Positions 11,115-21,130 of a stretch of 46,481 nucleotides of DNA are shown piece by piece; the first letter of the stretch is position 1; every line of letters starts with the position of its first letter. Location: positions 1-46,481 of the forward strand of contig JAAUTS010000006.1 in assembly GCA_012031345.1 (NCBI GenBank). The letters are read 5' to 3'. This DNA comes from Blastochloris sp. (lineage in GTDB: Bacteria; Verrucomicrobiota; Verrucomicrobiia; Methylacidiphilales; JAAUTS01). Position numbers and translations under genes: made by a program. Under the pieces are notes generated by a model. That model was given only the letters and a program-made list of their open reading frames with translations. It searched no databases and was not told where the DNA came from.

Positions 11115-12437
11115 CTACAGGCAAATCAATTGGTCAGGCTTGGCATGCTCTCCCACTTGGGTGTAGGGATGCAATTGCACGCCATCGGACAACTCAGACT
11201 CGATCAAAAAGTTTTTCACAATCTCAAGGGCTTGATCCATGGTGTCGGTGCCGATTTCAACAAAGCTCACATCTTCAATCACACCCATGCCCATTTTGAC
11301 CGCCCCTCCCAGGACTGTCCCCGCCCCCGCGGCCTGAAGGCGCTCTTGCATAGGAGCTTCCAGAATCTCGCCCCTGTCTTGCGGACCCCAACGCTCCGGG
11401 AAAGCCACCAACAAACAATGCTCATGCGGATTTTCTGTATGCCGCGAACCGATCATCATGCCTAAAACCGAAAGATCCGTCAGAGCTTCAAATCGCGGAT
11501 GACCTCGCAAAGACTCAAAGTCTGTGTCGTTCTTAACATCAAAACGTCGCAAGCTGTCCATGGTCACACAGACTTCAATGGCATCCAGAGCCTCATCCTT
11601 CCTGCCTTGTAGAGCCAAAGCACAGGCCAGGTTATGATGCAGGGACGGCAACAGTCCGTTGATGTTGATCCCCTCCCTCAATTTGCTCTCGGCCATTTCC
11701 AAAGAACCCTGACGCAGTAGAACTCCGCCCAAAGCCCGAAATAATCCGGCATGACCTTCGAACTTTTCCAAGGCTTGTTCCGCTCTGACCTTGGCCTCAT
11801 CCAATCGGCCCAACTGAGCCAGACAATCCACCAGCATCATCCAGCGATCCGCGTCATTCTCTGCTTCGGTTTCAACCTCTGAAGCAAGGTGCCCGACCGC
11901 CTTTTCAAAATCCTGCTCTTCAAAAGCCTCCACTCCTGCTGATACTGGAGACTCGTCCTCATCTTCCTCTGATTCCGCAGCGTCCGCTGTCTCCAGGATT
12001 TCACCGCTCAGATACTTGTCCGGAATCATCCACAAGCCGTCAGGAAACATCCTGTATTCAAAATTCAAGCGATGATCTTGCGTCTGAATCATTTGCTGGA
12101 GCTTGGCTTGGACGGGTTCAGGCTTGGAGATTCTCCATTCCAACTGACAGACACCGGTATGCCAGAACCGTGCATACGGTAAGACCGCGCATTCCTTAAC
12201 CATCGCCTCATACAGCTCCGACTGAAATTTAAGCAACTCTTCCCGTTCCTCCCCCGAGACAGGAACAGGCACCTCCGATTCTCCTTCATCCTTCCCATCA
12301 TTTAACCCCACAAAAAACGTCAGATTAAATATCATCTCATGCTTGTTGCCCCAGGCTTCCAGTTCGGGGTTCAATTCATAGCCACCAAACTCAGGATGGC
12401 TCGGGTCCGGGTGATGTTTCCAGTGGTTAAGGTCCAT
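11115..12437 (-). CDS. TPR-repeat protein of unknown function
   Basis: A soluble 440-residue acidic protein. Three parts can be seen: an N-terminal region rich in aromatic residues (FWHTGVCQLEWRISKPE, then FEYRMFPDGLWMIPDKYL) that I do not recognise; a central block, roughly residues 160-310, of tetratricopeptide repeats (ADRWMMLVDCLAQLGRLDEA, then GLLPSLHHNLACALALQGRK); and a C-terminal 110 residues beginning SRHTENPHEHCLLVAFPERW, also unrecognised. A low-complexity acidic linker precedes the repeats. There is no signal peptide or membrane segment. I start at MDLNHWKHHP (12437) rather than 12461. It stands about 130 bases upstream of the alpha-2-macroglobulin gene on the same strand; no functional link is evident. 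TPRs usually mediate protein-protein contact. Confidence 0.7.
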   Translation of the reverse strand: MDLNHWKHHPDPSHPEFGGYELNPELEAWGNKHEMIFNLTFFVGLNDGKDEGESEVPVPVSGEEREELLKFQSELYEAMVKECAVLPYARFWHTGVCQLEWRISKPEPVQAKLQQMIQTQDHRLNFEYRMFPDGLWMIPDKYLSGEILETADAAESEEDEDESPVSAGVEAFEEQDFEKAVGHLASEVETEAENDADRWMMLVDCLAQLGRLDEAKVRAEQALEKFEGHAGLFRALGGVLLRQGSLEMAESKLREGININGLLPSLHHNLACALALQGRKDEALDAIEVCVTMDSLRRFDVKNDTDFESLRGHPRFEALTDLSVLGMMIGSRHTENPHEHCLLVAFPERWGPQDRGEILEAPMQERLQAAGAGTVLGGAVKMGMGVIEDVSFVEIGTDTMDQALEIVKNFLIESELSDGVQLHPYTQVGEHAKPDQLICL

Positions 12438-12638
12438 GCCTGGAAGCCTCTGTAATAACAAATAACTGACAAGATCAATCGGGGACTTTCCGTAATTTTA
12501 ACCAAACTGAAACCTTTTCGTTGCAATCTCTGAGCTGAACCGCTCCCACCTTAGCAGCGGAAAAGCTCCAGCCTCCCTAGAGTGACAAAGCAACTCAAAC
12601 CCCGATTCTCTCTCGAAACTCGCAACTTCCCCTCCCCC

Positions 12639-15293
12639 TCAAGTCAACAGTCTGGTCACCAGAGCCGTCCAGCCCGTTTGGTGGGAAGCCCCCAAACCCT
12701 GTCCTGTCTCCCCATGGAAATACTCGTGGTAAAGCAACAAATCCTGCCAATGCGCCTCACGCGCATGACGTTGTTTTTGACGCCCGTGGCAGGGACGTTC
12801 CCCCAGCGCATCCTGACGAAACAGGCCCAGCAGCCTTCTTTTCAAATCCTCAGCGATCTCCTGTAAGTTTTTTTGTTGTCCGGAGCCGGAAGGATATTCC
12901 AACTGAAAACTGTTCCCGTAAAAATAATGGTAACGCTCCAAGGCCTCAATCAGCAGATAATTGACCGGGAACCAGATGGGGCCGCGCCAGTTGGAGTTGC
13001 CTCCAAACAACCAACTGTCCGACTCACCCGGCACATAACTGACCTGCTCTTCCGTCCCATGATACCTGAAAACAAAAGGCTTCTCCCCATGCTCCTTGGA
13101 AAGAGATCGAATGCCGTGCGGGGAAAGAAACTCCGCCTCATTGACCAGACGTTTCAACATCCGCTCCAGACGCGGACGGGAAGGCAATGCCAGGAGTCGT
13201 TTCCCACAACTTTCCGACATACCCGTTTCACAATAACTGACATGACGGGCCAGACCGGGCTGATTCTTTAAAAACCATTCCATCCGCTTCCTGAATCCTG
13301 GCAGGGCGTCGATCATGGCATCATCCAGAATTTCCACCGCACACAAGGGGAGCAGACCCACCATAGAACGAATGCGCATGGGTAAAACTTCATTCTCAAT
13401 CAATAATTTATCATAATAAAATCCGTCTTGCTCATCCCACAACCCCTCTCCACCCAGCGTATTGATGGCCTCACAAATACCAGTGAAGTGCTCAAAAAAC
13501 TTTGAAGCGATATCCTCGTAGGCCCTGGATTTTTTCTGGGCAAGCTTGAGTGCCATCGAAAGCATGGTCAGACAATAGAAAGCCATCCAAGCCGTGGCGT
13601 CCGCCTGGGCCAGATGTCCCCCACCCGGCAGCGGCTTGGAACGGTCAAACACGCCGATGTTATCCAGACCCAAAAATCCGCCACTGAAGATGTTACGTCC
13701 CATGGGATCCTTGCGGTTGACCCACCAGGTAAAGTTCATCAATAGTTTCTGGAAACCGCGCTCCAGAAAATCCAGATCCCGCTCTCCACGATGACCTGAA
13801 ATTTTATACACCCGCCAAACCGCCCAGGCATGAACCGGAGGGTTCACATCGTCAAAGTTCCACTCGTAGGCAGGCAGTTGCCCATTGGGATGCATATACC
13901 ACTCGCGCAACATGAGCAGAAGCTGGCTCTTCGCAAATTCCGGATCAATTTGCGCCATCGGAATCATGTGGAAAGCCAGATCCCAGGCAGCGAACCAGGG
14001 GTATTCCCACTTGTCTGGCATGGATAACACGTCCCGGGCAAAGAAATGCGGCCAATCCCGGTTCCTCCGTTCCCCCCGGCCCGGCGGCGGTTCAGGTTGG
14101 GTGCTGTCCCCCCGGATCCAGGTTTCCACGATGTAATGATAAAATTGTTTGCTCCACAACAAACCCGCCCAGGCCTGCCGGCATATCATCCGCGCTTCCT
14201 CATCCAAATTTTCCGGCAGACAAGTCCGATAAAACTCATCCGCCTCCTCCTGCCTTTGGGAAAATACCGCCTCCCACTTTCCCGCGTCCCACGACTCCGG
14301 CCCTGCTCCCGGACCCAGACGCGCATAAATGACACGACTCTGCCCCGGCTCCAAACTCAGGCCAAACCAGGCCGCCGCCTTGGTCCCCGTTTCCGCCGGG
14401 TTAACGGCATGAGTTCTTCCATCCACCACCAATTCATGGAAAGCGTCTTTAACGTGAGGACTCACACTCTCCGCATCAAACAGCCGCTCCGCATTGCTTT
14501 CATTTTCCGTAAAAATCCAGCGCGGCGGCACGCCCTCACAGTACGAATCAAAATGATAGGCACCCAGGCTGGGATGCCGCAGCTTCAGACCGCCCGCCTC
14601 GTCTCTCAACACCCAGGGTTTCTCGGAAGGCTTTTCGTAAGTCTCCCCCCAAGCCCAGGTATTGCGGAACCAAACCGTAGGCAACACCTGCAGCTCCGCC
14701 TTTTCCTCTCCGCGATTGGACAAGGTCAAACGGATCCATGTCTCCTCCGGCCCACCCTTGGCATATTCCACCAAAAGATCCACGTAACGGCGGCCTTCGT
14801 TGAAGATGCCGCTATCTTCCAACTCAAATTCAGGATCCCCATAACCCCGCGCCCTGTTCTCATGTTGCAGACCCGCATAAGGAAATGGCGTCAGTGGATA
14901 TTTGTACAATGCCTTGCAGTAGGAATGCGTCGGTGTCGCATCAAGATAATAGTAGGCCTCCTTGACATCCTCCCCGTGATTTCCCTCAAAGCCCGTCAGC
15001 CCGTAAAAACGCTCCTTCAAGATAGGGTCACAGCCGTTCCACAACGCTGTGGAGAAACAAAGCCGACACTGCCGGTCTGTCCAACCCAACAAACCATCCT
15101 CTCCCCAACGATAAGCCCGACTCCGCGCCTGATCATGACTCAAATAGAGCCAGGCTTCCCCGTCAGCGGAGTAATCCTCCCGCACCGTGCCCCATTGCCG
15201 TTCAGAAAGATAAGTGCCCCAACGCTTCCAGTTGCCCTCACGCCGACGATCCTCCTCCAACCTCTGATATTCCGCGCCGGATGATTTATCCAT
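12639..15293 (-). CDS. GH63-family glycoside hydrolase
   Basis: An 884-residue (alpha/alpha)6-barrel hydrolase of the GH63 (mannosyl-oligosaccharide glucosidase-like) group found in many bacteria. The signature stretch starts at DVLSMPDKWEYPWFAAWDLA; Asp438 in AAWDLAFH corresponds to the general acid of the family, and ANSNWRGPIWFP-type sequence (GGNSNWRGPIWFPVNYLLIE) near residue 765 is also typical. There is no signal peptide, so the enzyme should be cytoplasmic and probably acts on an internal alpha-glucoside such as glucosylglycerate or a glycan fragment; the exact substrate cannot be read from sequence. ATG at 15293 has AGGGA 8 bases upstream. The gene is followed by a C-rich spacer and preceded by two small membrane protein genes, the nearer only 17 bases away. 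Confidence 0.88.
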   Translation of the reverse strand: MDKSSGAEYQRLEEDRRREGNWKRWGTYLSERQWGTVREDYSADGEAWLYLSHDQARSRAYRWGEDGLLGWTDRQCRLCFSTALWNGCDPILKERFYGLTGFEGNHGEDVKEAYYYLDATPTHSYCKALYKYPLTPFPYAGLQHENRARGYGDPEFELEDSGIFNEGRRYVDLLVEYAKGGPEETWIRLTLSNRGEEKAELQVLPTVWFRNTWAWGETYEKPSEKPWVLRDEAGGLKLRHPSLGAYHFDSYCEGVPPRWIFTENESNAERLFDAESVSPHVKDAFHELVVDGRTHAVNPAETGTKAAAWFGLSLEPGQSRVIYARLGPGAGPESWDAGKWEAVFSQRQEEADEFYRTCLPENLDEEARMICRQAWAGLLWSKQFYHYIVETWIRGDSTQPEPPPGRGERRNRDWPHFFARDVLSMPDKWEYPWFAAWDLAFHMIPMAQIDPEFAKSQLLLMLREWYMHPNGQLPAYEWNFDDVNPPVHAWAVWRVYKISGHRGERDLDFLERGFQKLLMNFTWWVNRKDPMGRNIFSGGFLGLDNIGVFDRSKPLPGGGHLAQADATAWMAFYCLTMLSMALKLAQKKSRAYEDIASKFFEHFTGICEAINTLGGEGLWDEQDGFYYDKLLIENEVLPMRIRSMVGLLPLCAVEILDDAMIDALPGFRKRMEWFLKNQPGLARHVSYCETGMSESCGKRLLALPSRPRLERMLKRLVNEAEFLSPHGIRSLSKEHGEKPFVFRYHGTEEQVSYVPGESDSWLFGGNSNWRGPIWFPVNYLLIEALERYHYFYGNSFQLEYPSGSGQQKNLQEIAEDLKRRLLGLFRQDALGERPCHGRQKQRHAREAHWQDLLLYHEYFHGETGQGLGASHQTGWTALVTRLLT

Positions 15294-15310
15294 ATTTCAA
15301 GTCCCTAACC

Positions 15311-15718
15311 TCAACCCCCTGTCAACTGACTGATGATGGCGATAAATGGTGCCGTCAACCCGGTCCAGGTCAGGTTAAATTGAACCAAAATTCCCAACAT
15401 GAATCCCGCCGTCACATAAAGGGCACGGTCATGACGCGGGACAAGTGCGAGAACCAAGCAGGTGGCCACAGGCCAAAATAAAGCCAGAGCCAGCAGCATC
15501 TCTCGACCTCCAATCAAGCCCTGAGTCATCAAAGGAAGGTCCTTCTCCCCCAAGAGGTCTCGATACAAAGCTTCCGCTGATTCTATTTTTAAGGTCAACC
15601 GTAAAAGAAAATAGCTAAGCCCCAGAACCAGCACTCCCACCACCACACGCACACCTCTGGCCAGAGCAGAAATTTCTTCGGCTCCCATGACTGCATTGGT
15701 TGCGGAGGAATCCTTCAT
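15311..15718 (-). CDS. Small integral membrane protein, unknown function
   Basis: A 135-residue protein with three or four likely membrane segments: residues about 23-45 (VRVVVGVLVLGLSYFLL), 72-92 (MLLALALFWPVATCLVLALV) and 98-130. Between segments one and two is a charged loop (ESAEALYRDLLGEKD). No family was recognised. The ATG at 15718 follows the stop of the next upstream gene by only 3 bases, so the two small membrane proteins are almost certainly cotranscribed and may work together, possibly along with the GH63 gene 17 bases downstream. Confidence 0.65.
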   Translation of the reverse strand: MKDSSATNAVMGAEEISALARGVRVVVGVLVLGLSYFLLRLTLKIESAEALYRDLLGEKDLPLMTQGLIGGREMLLALALFWPVATCLVLALVPRHDRALYVTAGFMLGILVQFNLTWTGLTAPFIAIISQLTGG

Positions 15719-15721
15719 CCC

Positions 15722-16060
15722 TTAACCCATGCTCAAACCCAGCACCATCAGGCCCAGCGTCAAAAGAATCACAGCACCGGAAAAAACCACACCAAGAATA
15801 CCAAACAACTTTTTCCGATCCTTCTGGAACAGGGTGACTATCCCAAAAATCAACGCCACCAGTTCCAACATGAGCGCCCCGATGATGAACAAACCCAGCA
15901 CCACTGTCGCGGGAGCCTTTTCATCAATACCTCCCGGCGTCGCAGATTCCATGACACCCGCCACCACAAACAAAGCGAACATCAGAACGGCACTGGCCAG
16001 ACTGACAATAAACGAACAAATCCCCAACCCGGAATGTTTCAGTGCCACGCTTTCATTCAT
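15722..16060 (-). CDS. Small membrane protein, DUF4190-like
   Basis: A 112-residue protein with three hydrophobic segments. The N-terminal GLGICSFIVSLASAVLMFAL and the final pair of helices split by QKDRKKLFGILGVVFS resemble DUF4190-like small membrane proteins, in which a conserved short loop precedes the last helix. Function unknown. ATG at 16060 has GGTGAGGTG immediately upstream; TTG at 16072 in the same frame could place that Shine-Dalgarno inside the gene, so the start is uncertain by four codons. It is the first gene of a two- or three-gene unit with the 15311-15718 gene. Confidence 0.6.
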   Translation of the reverse strand: MNESVALKHSGLGICSFIVSLASAVLMFALFVVAGVMESATPGGIDEKAPATVVLGLFIIGALMLELVALIFGIVTLFQKDRKKLFGILGVVFSGAVILLTLGLMVLGLSMG

Positions 16061-16157
16061 CACCTCACCCAAGCAGTTTGTTGATAAAATGCAATCGCCC
16101 GCTTGATTGAAAGACTGGCCATCTCTTCGATCCCAGTCCCCATCTGAATCTTTTCAT

Positions 16158-16194
16158 AAAAAAAGCGGCACCCTTTTCGAGTGCCGCTTTTTTT
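16158..16194. terminator. Bidirectional intrinsic terminator after nrdA
   Basis: Seven A, a perfect 7-base stem GCGGCAC/GTGCCGC with a 9-base loop, then seven T. It works on either strand. On the minus strand it lies 14 bases past the nrdA stop and should end the nrdBA transcript before the small membrane protein genes downstream. Confidence 0.9.
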
Positions 16195-16207
16195 CGTCTC
16201 CGCGCTC

Positions 16208-19063
<2,856 letters not shown>

Positions 19064-19119
19064 AAAAAAACTCCTTTTTAGATTTCTAATTTTTGCTGTT
19101 TAAAACGTTTGGGCTCCGG

Positions 19120-19137
19120 CGATCTCAAATGAGATCG
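19120..19137 (-). repeat. Hairpin over the nrdB stop codon
   Basis: CGATCTC-AAAT-GAGATCG, a 7-base perfect stem with a 4-base loop, spans the nrdB stop codon (19125-19127). No T-run follows, so it is not a terminator. It may stabilise the nrdB message or tune nrdA relative to nrdB. Confidence 0.4.
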
Positions 19138-20273
19138 TCCTCGTTGCTGTTTTTCATGCTGCCACCCGTCTGATACTCAGTGACGCGGGTTTCGAAGAAG
19201 TTCTTTTCCTTTTTCAAGAAAATGACTTCATCCAGCCAGAGGAAGGGATTGGATTTGACCTCGGAGAGAGGTTCCAGACCCACACTGATGAGGCGACGGT
19301 CCGCGTTATAATCCACATAAGTCAGGAACTCTTTCTGTGTCATGCCCACCGTGTCTTCCGGCAAACAGTCGCAGACAAATTCCTTCTCCAAGGCCACGCC
19401 CTCGCGCATGAACTCACGAAGCTCTTCCCTGAATTCCGGGGTCCAGATGTCAGGGTTCTCCTGCACCAGTTGCTCGAAGATGTAACGACCCAGGGCGATG
19501 TGGTTGGACTCATCCCGCAGGGTGTATTGAAACATCTGACCCACTCCGGTCATCTTATTCTGACGATGCAGGGAGAGAATCATGGCAAAAAGGGCATAGA
19601 ATTGGGTCCCTTCCAGCACTTGGGAAATGCCAAAGATTGCCTTGGCAAATTTCTTTTTGTTTTCCGTCAGGGTCAAATCCAAGCCCATCTTCAACTCCGG
19701 CATGTGACGGGTGATGAAAGCGTTTTTCTTGGCGATTGAGGGAATGTCACTGAACTTGGCCGTAACCTCATCCTGATCGATGTTCAGGGAGCCGATGATA
19801 TGAAGCAGCGAATCCATGTGGATGGATTCTTCCGCGATCCAGCGCAAGGAGGCATGTTTGAGCTCAGCTGCGGTCAAGTTGTTCTCGATGGCGTGCAAAA
19901 CGCTGTCACCGACGATGCCTTCCGCCGCGGAAAAATAGCCTACTCCCATTTCGATGATCCAACGTTCCTTGGCGCTCAGCGCATTGGAGTTCCACGTGGT
20001 GCAGTCCTTCGTCATGTCAATGACATCAGGCTCCCAGTGATTGGCCTTCATCTGTTTGTAGATGCGGTAAGCCTCGTGATACTTCAGAGGCATGATGTTC
20101 AACTCCGCCGTGCGCAGACCGTTGATGACCCGTTTGGCGTCTTTGCGTTCACGCGCCTTGTTCCGATCCAATTTAAAGGACTTGTTGCGGAAAGAAACGT
20201 AAACAAAATTACCGTCCTCGCGCTCCAAGATTTGGTCCTGATCCAACAATTCGTCCGTGGCTGGTGCTATCAT
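19125..20273 (-). CDS. nrdB: Class I ribonucleotide reductase beta subunit lacking the radical tyrosine
   Basis: The metal-containing radical subunit, 382 residues. The six metal ligands are all present: Glu118 (SAAEGIVGDS), Glu149 and His152 (AEESIHMDSL), Glu221 (QVLEGTQFY), Glu255 and His258 (RDESNH). The residue four past His152, which is Tyr122 in the E. coli enzyme, is Leu156, and no tyrosine is nearby. The first ligand is Glu rather than Asp. Both features are those of class Ic (Chlamydia, Phe at this site, Mn/Fe cofactor) and related tyrosine-less groups. Trp80 and the C-terminal tyrosine of the radical path (TEYQTGG) are kept, so the protein should be active. ATG at 20273 has AGGGAGA upstream. 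It is first in the operon with nrdA, under probable NrdR control. Confidence 0.95.
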   Translation of the reverse strand: MIAPATDELLDQDQILEREDGNFVYVSFRNKSFKLDRNKARERKDAKRVINGLRTAELNIMPLKYHEAYRIYKQMKANHWEPDVIDMTKDCTTWNSNALSAKERWIIEMGVGYFSAAEGIVGDSVLHAIENNLTAAELKHASLRWIAEESIHMDSLLHIIGSLNIDQDEVTAKFSDIPSIAKKNAFITRHMPELKMGLDLTLTENKKKFAKAIFGISQVLEGTQFYALFAMILSLHRQNKMTGVGQMFQYTLRDESNHIALGRYIFEQLVQENPDIWTPEFREELREFMREGVALEKEFVCDCLPEDTVGMTQKEFLTYVDYNADRRLISVGLEPLSEVKSNPFLWLDEVIFLKKEKNFFETRVTEYQTGGSMKNSNEDDLI

Positions 20274-20395
20274 AGTCTGTATCTCCCTATCTTTGCGTTA
20301 TCTCTGACGCCTTTTACTTGTTTTTCCTTAAAAAGATTTGATGCCTTCTGGAAGCTCTACCTAACTGCGGGGAAAGCTTTTTGAGAGGCCCAGCT

Positions 20396-20443
20396 ACACC
20401 AGTCATGGTGCAACTTCATAAAGAACTCCACAACAGATAGTGG
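20396..20443 (-). promoter_or_regulatory. Probable tandem NrdR boxes upstream of nrdB
   Basis: Two near-palindromic 16-mers, 20396-20411 (ACACCAGTCATGGTGC) and 20428-20443 (reverse strand CCACTATCTGTTGTGG), match 10 and about 12 positions of the known NrdR consensus acaCwAtATaTwGtgt. Their centres are 32 bases apart, the three-helical-turn spacing typical of NrdR box pairs. They lie 120-170 bases before the nrdB start. No convincing -10/-35 pair was found nearby. The boxes are degenerate, so this rests mainly on spacing plus context. Confidence 0.5.
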
Positions 20444-20722
20444 CACTCAGGCGGTCCGTCAATTTTTTTTCCACAAAAAAATGCGATTAAACACATCCTG
20501 TAGCGTATTTGCCACCAAAACACCCCCATATCTTGATGAAGACCTTCAAAACGCCATATTTCTAAACAATTCATGCCTAGTGACTTAGCTGGGTTTCCCT
20601 CGTTTTCTACGGAATTAGGGCCCCAACCGTAACCCAAACGCCATGTTGTGAATAAGTTTTCTACTCGTCACAAATCCTTTCCTAAATTATCACGTTCCCC
20701 CAGCTTTCCCGCCTCTATTCTC
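20444..20722. other. Intergenic stretch with no gene recognised
   Basis: About 280 bases between the nrdB upstream region and the riboswitch promoter. It is more AT-rich than the coding regions, with an 8-base T-run at 20462-20469 and an A-run shortly after. One sequence matching the DnaA box consensus TTATNCACA occurs on the minus strand at 20647-20655, which a single chance hit could explain. No ORF with coding character and no stable hairpin was found. Confidence 0.5.
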
Positions 20723-20752
20723 TTGCTTTTCCCATCTTTCCTCCCTTATCTA
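20723..20752 (+). promoter_or_regulatory. Candidate sigma-70 promoter for the cobalamin riboswitch
   Basis: TTGCTT (20723-20728) and TATCTA (20747-20752) with an 18-base spacer. The predicted start of transcription, about 20759, lies just ahead of the first riboswitch helix. The match is moderate; position is the main argument. Confidence 0.4.
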
Positions 20753-20773
20753 ACAACAGTTCTTTACCCATCC

Positions 20774-20993
20774 GATGAGCTGCGGAACCAGGGAAGGCCG
20801 TTAGAACCGGCCACAGTTGCGCTGCGGTATCGAGTCACAAACTCCCATTGACCTAACATCACTCACATGATGTCGGGTCGAACAAAACCAATCTGGACGC
20901 AAGTCCGGGTGAAGGTGGGAGCCAGGCCGTGGAAACACCCCCCAAGGGATTTCCCGACAAACTCGGAGTCCGAACATCTGCCCACAGCTCCTC
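20774..20993 (+). ncRNA. Cobalamin riboswitch
   Basis: The leader of the receptor gene follows the E. coli btuB riboswitch order. GGGAA (20791-20795) is followed by a GGCCG/CGGCC hairpin and then AGTTGCGCTGCGGT, compared with GACGCGCAGCGGT in E. coli. GGTGGGA lies at 20914-20920. The 3' conserved box GGAGTCCGAACATCTGCC (20965-20982) matches the family's GAAGCCCGAAGACCTGCC. Outer helix P1 is GAGCTG (20777-20782) with CAGCTC (20985-20990). Binding of cobalamin should repress the downstream receptor. A GGAAGG/CCTTCC hairpin at 21075-21089 could belong to the expression platform. Confidence 0.8.
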
Positions 20994-21130
20994 ACCCACC
21001 CTGCCGCTTCTCACCAAGCGTCGGAGTGCCCAACCTTCATCGCACCAATGAAGCGTGAGAGTGCAACTCTGGCTGGAAGGCTCCCTTCCCCTCCGTTCGC
21101 TCTTGCTCTTGTATCAGGAGTCAGAAAATT

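Noticed and set aside
20647-20655. DnaA box TTATTCACA upstream of nrdB, and another at 39171-39179
   Set aside because: Single consensus 9-mers with one free position are expected by chance in 46 kb; no cluster and no origin-like AT-rich repeats were found.
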